From Acidimicrobiia bacterium (GTDB taxonomy: Bacteria; Actinomycetota; Acidimicrobiia; Spongiisociales; UBA5794): a stretch of 38,057 bases of DNA. The notes under the pieces are model-generated. The model did not search any database and was not told where the DNA came from. It was given only the letters and a program-made list of their open reading frames with translations. How positions within the stretch are numbered: the stretch's first letter is position 1; every line of letters starts with the position of its first letter. The DNA lies in assembly GCA_030066755.1 (NCBI GenBank), contig JASJAX010000037.1:1-38057 (forward strand). Reading direction: 5' to 3'. Both the position numbers and the translations under genes were made by a program. This document shows positions 32,651 to 38,057 of the stretch, one piece after another.

Positions 32651-33640
32651 TCAGATCTGTGGAGTGCCCTCGTCGCCGAGGACGTCAGCGAAGAACTCGG
32701 TGTACTTGAGGCCGGAGTCGGGTGAGACCCCGACGGCGACACCGCGTTCGGCGTCGATGAGCGATGCGGCGTGGACGATCGCACCGGTCGACGGCCCAAC
32801 CATGAGGCCTTCTTCGCGGTAGAGCCGTTTCGTCATCGCATAGGCGGGCTCGTCGTCGACCCGGATCACCTCGTCAATGACGTCCCAGTCGAGGATGCCG
32901 GGCTGCTTGGCCTCCTGGAAGCTCTTGAGCCCCGGGAGTCGGTGCCCCTTCTCCGGTTCGATGGCGATGACCTTGACGTCGGGATTGCGTTCCTTCAGGT
33001 ACCGCCCGGTGCCCGTCAGCGTTCCCGTGGTGCCGAACCCCGCAAGGAAGTACTCGACGTTGCCTTCCGTCTGGTTCCAGATCTCCGGTCCGGTCGTTTC
33101 GTAGTGCGCCTTGACATTGTCCGGGTTCTCGTACTGGTTGGGCATCACGTACCGGTTGCCGCCGTCGCTGGCAGCCAGGGAGCGGGCGAGCGCGATGGCA
33201 CCGTCCTTCGGGTTGTCGACCGGGCACAGGTCGTCGGGGGTTGGCCACACTTCGGCTCCCAGCATCCGGAGCTGGATCTTCTTCTCCTCCGGCACCCCGT
33301 CGGGAATGGTCACGGTCAGCTTGACGCCGTCGAGTGCTGCGAGTGCGGCGAGAGCAATGGCGGTGTTGCCCGACGAGGCCTCGACGAGTTCCCTGTCTCC
33401 GAGTTCTCCGCGTTCGATCAAGCCGCTCAGCAGATACGCGGCGGCGCGGTCCTTGATGGACCCGAACGGATTGAGCCATTCGAGCTTGAGGAAGACGTCG
33501 AGCCCAGTTGCCGGCAGGATCCGCGAGACGCGCACCATCGGCGTTGGGTTGTCCGGTCCGGGCAGCAGATCACGGATGTCGTCGAATCGCTGAAGCGATC
33601 GGTCGCTTCGCAAGACTCGATCGTTCAGAACGCTGGTCAT
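32651..33640 (-). CDS. Cysteine synthase family PLP enzyme
   Basis: A 329-residue fold-type II PLP enzyme. Lys63 in NPFGSIKDRAA is the Schiff-base lysine, ASSGNT (88-93) binds the substrate carboxylate and GFGTTGTLTG (201-210) the PLP phosphate; GPSTGA and a Ser near SPDSG complete the site. The family makes cysteine from O-acetylserine (or O-phosphoserine) with sulfide or a protein-bound sulfur. The N-terminal 30 residues are longer than usual in CysK. AGAGGAA precedes the ATG by about 10 bases. It lies downstream of a polycysteine leader peptide, so cysteine supply probably controls its expression; the partner sulfur carriers are encoded next. Confidence 0.9.
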   Translation of the reverse strand: MTSVLNDRVLRSDRSLQRFDDIRDLLPGPDNPTPMVRVSRILPATGLDVFLKLEWLNPFGSIKDRAAAYLLSGLIERGELGDRELVEASSGNTAIALAALAALDGVKLTVTIPDGVPEEKKIQLRMLGAEVWPTPDDLCPVDNPKDGAIALARSLAASDGGNRYVMPNQYENPDNVKAHYETTGPEIWNQTEGNVEYFLAGFGTTGTLTGTGRYLKERNPDVKVIAIEPEKGHRLPGLKSFQEAKQPGILDWDVIDEVIRVDDEPAYAMTKRLYREEGLMVGPSTGAIVHAASLIDAERGVAVGVSPDSGLKYTEFFADVLGDEGTPQI

Positions 33641-33695
33641 CGGTGGGGTTCCTCTCGTGGTGGGCGGCTGCCGACCGGGAGGGGACCAATGAGAA

Positions 33696-33726
33696 ACCCG
33701 CCACGGTCGGAGTGCCGGTGGCGGGT
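33696..33726 (-). terminator. Attenuator-like hairpin in the cysteine operon leader
   Basis: On the minus strand: stem ACCCGCCAC/GTGGCGGGT (9 bp), loop 13 bases, followed by TTTCTCATT. It lies between the polycysteine leader peptide and the cysteine synthase-like gene, where an attenuator would be placed. Confidence 0.6.
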
Positions 33727-33748
33727 CGGGACGCTGGAAGCGTCGAGG

Positions 33749-33826
33749 TCAGGTGTCGCTGTGCCCGCGCGGCACGATGTCGCTGTGACAGCAACAACAT
33801 GCGGCGGCGGTGGCGATCCGGTTCAT
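33749..33826 (-). CDS. Polycysteine leader peptide (uORF) of the cysteine operon
   Basis: A 25-codon ORF, ATG at 33824-33826, TGA at 33749-33751, with four consecutive Cys codons at residues 10-13 (AAACCCCHSD). No Shine-Dalgarno site precedes it, while TACACT ends 9 bases before the ATG, so the transcript probably starts at the ATG (leaderless). Polycysteine leaderless uORFs are known in mycobacteria to control cysteine genes by ribosome stalling at low cysteinyl-tRNA. The downstream hairpin and the cysteine synthase-like gene 108 bases further fit the same scheme. Confidence 0.72.
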   Translation of the reverse strand: MNRIATAAACCCCHSDIVPRGHSDT

Positions 33827-33862
33827 TGAGGAGGGAGTGTAGGCAGCTCGCAGCGTGAATGG
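33827..33862 (-). promoter_or_regulatory. Promoter of the cysteine operon (leaderless)
   Basis: On the minus strand TACACT (about 33836-33841) lies 9 bases before the leader ATG as a -10 box; TTCCAT 17 bases further up is a weak -35 box. Confidence 0.5.
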
Positions 33863-33940
33863 AACAGGAATGTCGCTGCGGCGACGCATCCGGTCGCCGG
33901 CCGCAGTCCGTAGACGTTGTGACCGGACGGAGATGGAGCA

Positions 33941-34864
33941 ATGCCGCTCAACGCGCTGCGTAGTCGAATCATCGGTGCCACCACCGGCCTCTTCGCGCAT
34001 GCACCGTACCCACTGGACAGCACGGGTCGATATCGCAACGATCCGGGTCTGTTTGGTCCGCAATCCGTCTCGTGGCCGGTCATCGGGGACGCCGCCGCGT
34101 TCGTTGGCGGCATCCGTGCCCTACTGGTGCAGGCCGCTCACCCCGAGGTCGCTGCCGGCGTCTTTGACCATTCCCGGTATCGAGAGGACCCGCTCGGCCG
34201 GTTGTCCCGGACCTCGGCCTACGTGACGGCCACTGCATACGGTGCGATCCCAGAGGTGGAGCGCGCCATCAACATCGTGCGACGGGCCCATCGGCCGATC
34301 CAGGGCGAGTCGCATCGCGGGATCGAGTATTCGGCGTCGGCGGCGCCGCTCGCCGCGTGGGTGCACAACGCGCTGACGGACTCGTTCCTCGCGGCCTACC
34401 GGCACTTTGGCGCTCGGCCACTCACCCAGAACGAGGCCGACCGCTTTGTCGCCGAGCAGACTCGAGTTGGCGCCCTCATGGGTGCCGCACCCTTGCCCGA
34501 TACCGAGGCCTCGCTCGCCGAGTGGGTCGACGAGCTTCCGGAGCTTGGCCGGTCACCGGGAATGGCCGAGGCGATCACGTTCCTTCGCTCGCCTCCGCTG
34601 CCGGGTCCAGTACGTCCGGCCTATCGGGTGCTGTTCGAGGCGGCGGTGGTGACGCTCCCTCCCCGCATTCTCTCGATCCTCGACCTGCCGGTCCGGCCTG
34701 GAGCGCGGCGCGCCGGCCTTGCCTCGGTGCAGTTCCTTCGGTGGGCCCTGGGGTCGTCTCCGTCGTGGCTCCTCGCCCTCGATCGAATCGGCGCACCCAT
34801 TCCCGAGGGCCTATTCCGCCAGCCCTTGCCGTCCGGTAAACCATCCGTGATCGGCTCCGTGTGA
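33941..34864 (+). CDS. MpaB-type oxygenase (DUF2236)
   Basis: A 307-residue protein of the oxygenase MpaB / latex-clearing-like DUF2236 family. Hallmarks seen are a conserved GGIRALLVQAAHP segment, FDHSRYREDPLGRLSRTSAYVTATAYG and WVHNALTDSFLAAYRHFG. Characterised relatives bind heme through a His and oxidise polymers or isoprenoid chains; most actinobacterial members are of unknown substrate. No signal peptide is visible. It is divergent from the cysteine operon and convergent with typA. Confidence 0.88.
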   Translation: MPLNALRSRIIGATTGLFAHAPYPLDSTGRYRNDPGLFGPQSVSWPVIGDAAAFVGGIRALLVQAAHPEVAAGVFDHSRYREDPLGRLSRTSAYVTATAYGAIPEVERAINIVRRAHRPIQGESHRGIEYSASAAPLAAWVHNALTDSFLAAYRHFGARPLTQNEADRFVAEQTRVGALMGAAPLPDTEASLAEWVDELPELGRSPGMAEAITFLRSPPLPGPVRPAYRVLFEAAVVTLPPRILSILDLPVRPGARRAGLASVQFLRWALGSSPSWLLALDRIGAPIPEGLFRQPLPSGKPSVIGSV

Positions 34865-34880
34865 GGCGTCCAGGCACCCG

Positions 34881-34899
34881 GTCCCAGGTCCCAGGTACC
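34881..34899. repeat. Short GTCCCAG heptad repeat
   Basis: Two GTCCCAG units (34881-34894) plus a partial unit between the convergent oxygenase and typA stop codons; same family as the heptads near 2.5 and 36.8 kb. Confidence 0.7.
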
Positions 34900-34922
34900 G
34901 CAGGCTCGCTCAGCGAGCCTGC
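34900..34922. terminator. Palindrome over the typA stop codon
   Basis: GCAGGCTCGCT (34900-34910), one central base, AGCGAGCCTGC (34912-34922): an 11-bp perfect palindrome whose centre is the typA stop codon (34910-34912). Likely a bidirectional terminator for the convergent genes, although no T-run is present and a ribosome terminating on typA would cover it. Confidence 0.6.
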
Positions 34923-36739
34923 TTGGCAGCGATCTTGCGGTCGCTCTCGGTCAGGTGGCGTTTGCGGACCCGGATGGCGTTCGGGGTGACTTCGACGAGT
35001 TCGTCGTCGGCGATCCACTCGATCCCGAGCTCGAGGGTGAGATCGAGCGGCGGCTCGAGCTTGACGGCCTCGTCCTTGGCGTGGGTCCGGATGTTCGTCA
35101 GCTGCTTGGCCTTGGTCGGGTTGACCGTCATCTCCTCGGGCCGCGAGGCCTCTCCGATGATCATGCCCTCGTAGACCTCATCTCCGGGGCTGATGAAGAG
35201 TTGCCCGCGTTTCTGCAGGTTGTCGAGGGCGAACGATGTGGCAACTCCCTTGCGGTCGGCCGTCATCGCGCCCCCGATCCGGTGGGGAAGCTCTCCGGCC
35301 CAAGGCATCCATCCGGCGTGGTGCTGGTGCACCAATGCGGTGCCACGTGTTGCGGTCATGAGCAGCGACCGGAAGCCGATCAAGCCGCGCGCCGGGGCTT
35401 CGATGGTCACGATCGTGCGGCCCGGGTCTCCGGGGCGGAGGTCGGTGACCTTGCCCTTCCGGGGAGCAGACGCCTGAGTCACGGTCCCGACGTGCTCGTC
35501 GGGGACATCGACCACGGCGCGTTCGACCGGCTCGTGCGGTGTGCCCTCCATCTCGCGGATGATGACCTCGGGTCGACTCACCTGAAGCTCGTAGCCTTCC
35601 CGCCGCATCGACTCGATGAGCACCGCCAGCTGGAGTTCGCCGCGTCCCGCGACCTCGATGATCTCTGGAGACGAGGTGTTGCCGATCCGAATGGACACGT
35701 TGCCGAGCACCTCACGATCGAGGCGCTCGCGGATCTGTCGTGACGTCAGCAAGGTCCCGTCCTTGCCGGACAGGGGAGAGGTGTTGACGCCGAACGTCAT
35801 GCGCAACACGGGTTCGTCGACCTCGAGCCGGGCCAACGGCTGCGGGTTGTCGACATCGGCCAACGTGTCGCCGATCTCCACCTCGGGGAACCCTGCAACG
35901 ACGAAGAGATCGCCGGCCGTGCGCTCCTGGACTTGGACGCGGTCGAGTGAGGCGAACCCCATGAGCTGGGTCAGGCGGCGTTTGAGCGGCGGTTCCTCCT
36001 CGTTGCTGTGGCACAACGCCACTTGCTCGCCGGCGCGCAGCGTCCCCTGGACCACACGGCCGATGGCAAGCCGGCCGAGGTAGTCCGAAGCATCGAGATT
36101 GGTCACCAAGGCCTGCAACGGGGCGTCCGGATCCCCGCCGGCGGCAGGGATCGTGTCGACAATCGTGTCGAGAAGCGGTCCAAGGCCCGCGTCGGCAGCC
36201 GGGATCTCGGTGCCGACCGCGCTGCGGCCCTCGCGGGCGATGGTCGAGACGATCGGGAACTCGATGTGCTCATCGCCGGCTTCGAGATCGAAGAACAGCT
36301 CGTAGATCTCGTCGACGACCTCTTCGGGCCGGGCGTCGGGTCGGTCGACCTTGTTGAGCACGACGACGGCCGGGAGGTGTCGGGCCAGCGCCTTGGACAG
36401 CACGTAGCGAGTCTGCGGCATCGGGCCTTCGGACGCGTCGACCAGGAGCACGACCCCGTCCACCAGCGTGAGTGCCCGCTCCACCTCGCCTCCGAAGTCG
36501 GCGTGACCCGGGGTGTCCACCAGATTGATGCGCGTGCCCTTCCATTCGACGGAGGCCGCCTTGGCGAGGATCGTGATGCCTCGCTCACGTTCCTGGTCGT
36601 TGGAGTCCATCACCCGGTCGACCCGCGTTTCGTGGGCTGCGAACACGCCGGTAGCGCCGAGCATGGCGTCGACGAGCGTCGTCTTGCCATGGTCGACGTG
36701 CGCGATCAACGCAACGTTGCGGAAGGGGGATCCAGACAC
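34910..36739 (-). CDS. TypA/BipA ribosome-associated GTPase
   Basis: A 609-residue translational GTPase, normal family length. G1 is AHVDHGKTT (about 13-21), G2 RGITI, G3 DTPGH, G4 NKVD; domain II, the EF-G-like III/V domains and the BipA-specific C-terminal domain follow (HQHHAGWMPWAGELP, AKQLTNIRTH, and the end RKRHLTESDRKIAAKQAR). BipA acts in 50S assembly and in growth at low temperature or under stress. The start is GTG at 36737-36739 with no Shine-Dalgarno site; TATGCT 8 bases upstream would make the mRNA leaderless. Confidence 0.97.
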   Translation of the reverse strand: MSGSPFRNVALIAHVDHGKTTLVDAMLGATGVFAAHETRVDRVMDSNDQERERGITILAKAASVEWKGTRINLVDTPGHADFGGEVERALTLVDGVVLLVDASEGPMPQTRYVLSKALARHLPAVVVLNKVDRPDARPEEVVDEIYELFFDLEAGDEHIEFPIVSTIAREGRSAVGTEIPAADAGLGPLLDTIVDTIPAAGGDPDAPLQALVTNLDASDYLGRLAIGRVVQGTLRAGEQVALCHSNEEEPPLKRRLTQLMGFASLDRVQVQERTAGDLFVVAGFPEVEIGDTLADVDNPQPLARLEVDEPVLRMTFGVNTSPLSGKDGTLLTSRQIRERLDREVLGNVSIRIGNTSSPEIIEVAGRGELQLAVLIESMRREGYELQVSRPEVIIREMEGTPHEPVERAVVDVPDEHVGTVTQASAPRKGKVTDLRPGDPGRTIVTIEAPARGLIGFRSLLMTATRGTALVHQHHAGWMPWAGELPHRIGGAMTADRKGVATSFALDNLQKRGQLFISPGDEVYEGMIIGEASRPEEMTVNPTKAKQLTNIRTHAKDEAVKLEPPLDLTLELGIEWIADDELVEVTPNAIRVRKRHLTESDRKIAAKQAR

Positions 36740-36755
36740 GGGGAGGGAGCATAGA
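36740..36755 (-). promoter_or_regulatory. Likely -10 box of a leaderless typA mRNA
   Basis: TATGCT on the minus strand lies 8 bases before the GTG start, the usual distance for transcription starting at the first codon. No good -35 box is seen; the space upstream is the heptad repeat. Confidence 0.45.
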
Positions 36756-36767
36756 CCTATGTCATGG

Positions 36768-36834
36768 GTCTCTGGTCGCAGGTCTCAGGTCTCAAAAGGT
36801 GCCGACCTGTGACTTGAGACTTGGGACTTGCGAC
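36768..36834. repeat. Inverted heptad element, second copy
   Basis: Left arm GTCTCTG, GTCGCAG, GTCTCAG, GTCTCAA (36768-36795); right arm GACCTGT, GACTTGA, GACTTGG, GACTTGC, GAC (36804-36834). Arms are complementary in the fixed GTC-CA positions, as at 2483-2560, though the sequences are otherwise different. Confidence 0.8.
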
Positions 36835-36853
36835 GGCGGGCCGGAGGCCCGCC
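36835..36853 (-). terminator. Hairpin after the 228-residue gene
   Basis: GGCGGGCC-GGA-GGCCCGCC, perfect 8-bp stem with 3-base loop, ending on the base before the TAG stop codon of the minus-strand gene. Probable terminator. Confidence 0.65.
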
Positions 36854-37540
36854 CTACCAATCCACTCCGGCCATCCGGCAGGCGTCGAGGACGAAGGCGG
36901 CGACGTCTTCTGCGGAGAGACCGTAGGGACGGGGGGCGTTGATGCCGGCGATGACGACCGGGTCGCGTCCGTCGTCGGTGACGATCTTGGAGAACTCGTC
37001 GGGGTGTGCCTGGATGGCGACCTCGCCGGTCGGCAGCAGCAGGATCCAGGAGTAACCGGTCTGGATCTCCCAGCAACGGACCTTGCGGGCAATCGCTCGG
37101 GGCGGCTGCTTCACGACTTGCTGTCCGGATCGGTAGGCAACCGACGGGGGTGTTGCCGCCGCCTTCTTCATCTTGCGAAGGAACTGCCGGAGCATGGCGA
37201 GGGCGGCACGATCATTGAGGACGGCGAGGTCAAGGGTGGTACCGGGCGCCCAGCCCCGATAGTCGATCTCGAAGGCGTCACGCAGTCGTTCGATCGATCG
37301 CTGGGTTGCCAGCGAGTGGCGCACCATCTCATCCCACGTCTCGGCGGAGCCGGGCTGCGGAATCTGCGCCGTGTAGCTCGTCGATCCGGTGACGATGTGC
37401 GCCGGAGTATCGCGGGTCGTATCCGTCGACTCGACGAGCTTGAGGTGGCGACCGGGACGGAGTGGGGTACCGCCGGTTTCGCGCGTCGCACGATCCTCAT
37501 TGGCGGCATCAGCGCCGCTCGGCGGTACATCCTTGTACAT
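36854..37540 (-). CDS. Hypothetical protein, 228 residues
   Basis: No family recognised. The first 45 or so residues are polar and low in order (GADAANEDRATRETGGTPLRPG). A helical centre follows (WDEMVRHSLATQRSIERLRDAFEIDYRGW, LRQFLRKMKKAA). The C-terminal half is alpha/beta with TGYSWILLLPTGEVAIQAHPDEFSKIVTDDGRDPVVIAGIN and ends AAFVLDACRMAGVDW. It has no signal peptide or membrane helix, and no catalytic motif stands out. The reading fits the ATG at 37538-37540. It is a lone gene between typA and the divergent RNA-binding protein. Confidence 0.7.
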   Translation of the reverse strand: MYKDVPPSGADAANEDRATRETGGTPLRPGRHLKLVESTDTTRDTPAHIVTGSTSYTAQIPQPGSAETWDEMVRHSLATQRSIERLRDAFEIDYRGWAPGTTLDLAVLNDRAALAMLRQFLRKMKKAAATPPSVAYRSGQQVVKQPPRAIARKVRCWEIQTGYSWILLLPTGEVAIQAHPDEFSKIVTDDGRDPVVIAGINAPRPYGLSAEDVAAFVLDACRMAGVDW

Positions 37541-37822
37541 CGCAGTCCGTCCTTGATCTGCAAACCAGGCCGATTCGCACTCGACCCATTCCCCCCGTCG
37601 GCAGCTCCGCCGACGACCGCGAGGACTATTTCCTCACATAGTCAGGTTGCGGGCTGCAGCCGTAGTCACCCAACGCCTCGGAGGTGGTTTCTGCCGGAGA
37701 CGCCGAGCGCCCGGTTGTGTGCGGCTAACCTGGCGCCGGCGCCGGGTCGAAGACCGGCGCATCGGAGGCACCGCCGCAGGCGCGCCCTCCGATCGATACT
37801 CCAGAAAGGCGACCTCGCCAGA
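37541..37822. promoter_or_regulatory. Divergent intergenic region with 5'-leader hairpins of the RRM gene
   Basis: 282 bases without a gene. The right part holds two adjacent inverted repeats on the plus strand: 37739-37748/37752-37760 (GCGCCGGGTC with GACCGGCGC, loop GAA, one bulged G) and 37761-37768/37786-37793 (ATCGGAGG with CCTCCGAT, 17-base loop). TAACCT at 37726-37731 is a possible -10 box just before them, giving a structured leader of about 85 bases. The left part (37541-37720) shows nothing I can name. Confidence 0.5.
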
Positions 37823-38057
37823 ATGAACATCTATGTCGGAAACCTCCCGTTCCGCACGACCAACGCGGAGCTCGAAGGGCTCTTCGGAGCTCACGGGACG
37901 GTTGACAGGGCTGCAGTCATCACCGATCGCGACACCGGTCGGTCCCGTGGCTTCGGCTTCGTTGAAATGCCAAACCGGGAAGAGGCAGAGACCGCGATCC
38001 GCGAGTTGAACGGTTACTCCCTCGACGGCCGTGACCTGCGCGTGAACGAGGCGCGTC
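37823..38057 (+). CDS. RRM-type RNA-binding protein (partial, runs off the right edge)
   Basis: The first 78 codons are present. A single RNA recognition motif starts at residue 1: RNP2 is IYVGNL and RNP1 is RGFGFVEM, with aromatic residues for base stacking in place. It continues NREEAETAIRELNGYSLDGRDLRVNEAR. Bacterial single-RRM proteins (as in cyanobacteria and actinobacteria) are often cold-induced and end in a Gly-rich tail; the tail is not in the window. AAAGGCGA about 12 bases before the ATG is a weak ribosome site, and the leader is structured. Confidence 0.93.
   Translation, partial: MNIYVGNLPFRTTNAELEGLFGAHGTVDRAAVITDRDTGRSRGFGFVEMPNREEAETAIRELNGYSLDGRDLRVNEAR

Noticed and set aside
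1-38057. tRNA, rRNA, insertion sequence, integrase or attachment sites
   Set aside because: I found no cloverleaf-like segment, transposase, integrase or flanking direct repeat that would support any of these.

Overview
The window is GC-rich (roughly two thirds G+C by eye), densely coded and free of phage or insertion-sequence genes. Gene content suggests a high-GC actinobacterium, plausibly of the class Acidimicrobiia. The supporting signs are an actinobacterial-type Bax inhibitor-1 protein, LtrA, a cyclic-nucleotide-binding/patatin fusion like those of mycobacteria, many GTG/TTG or leaderless starts, and a polycysteine leader peptide. This placement is an inference; no rRNA or strict marker is present.

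Left part (1-3.4 kb): an 88-bp hairpin-rich tandem repeat runs off the left edge and ends on the stop codon of a GAF histidine kinase. A small ORF, a 54-residue charged protein and a Bax inhibitor-1 membrane protein follow, all on the minus strand. Next (3.5-10.3 kb, plus strand) is a tight cassette of Hpt-REC-REC response regulator, membrane-anchored HEAT-repeat protein and processive family 2 glycosyltransferase. It is followed by a penicillin-binding transpeptidase fused to a PQQ-type beta-propeller. Together these look like regulated envelope or exopolysaccharide synthesis.

Middle (10.35-18.9 kb): a neighbourhood rich in cyclic-nucleotide themes. It holds a small membrane protein resembling the Pycsar effector PycTM, an LtrA membrane protein, a metallo-beta-lactamase-fold hydrolase of the group often labelled class II cAMP phosphodiesterase, a cyclic-nucleotide-binding/patatin phospholipase, and a 1262-residue protein with tandem class III cyclase domains, STAND ATPase and TPR (soluble adenylyl cyclase-like layout). 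This is the best candidate for an undescribed signalling or defence system, but the functional link is a hypothesis.

Divergent from the cyclase is a 9.1-kb gene for a secreted 3046-residue protein: signal peptide, beta-helix with choice-of-anchor Q end, two blocks of perfect SLLNSI hexapeptides, a C25/caspase-fold-like peptidase region with a His/Cys pair, and 11 tandem-95 (cadherin-like) repeats.

Right part (28.3-38.06 kb): SnoaL-like protein, sarcosine-oxidase-like flavoenzyme, class 3 lipase, double GNAT acetyltransferase; a minus-strand sulfur operon (cysteine synthase-like, TusA-like, DsrE-like) preceded by a leaderless Cys-Cys-Cys-Cys leader peptide and an attenuator-like hairpin; an MpaB-type oxygenase; TypA/BipA; an unrecognised 228-residue protein; and the start of an RRM RNA-binding protein with a structured 5' region. 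Seven-base-period repeats of related sequence lie just after stop codons at several unrelated loci.
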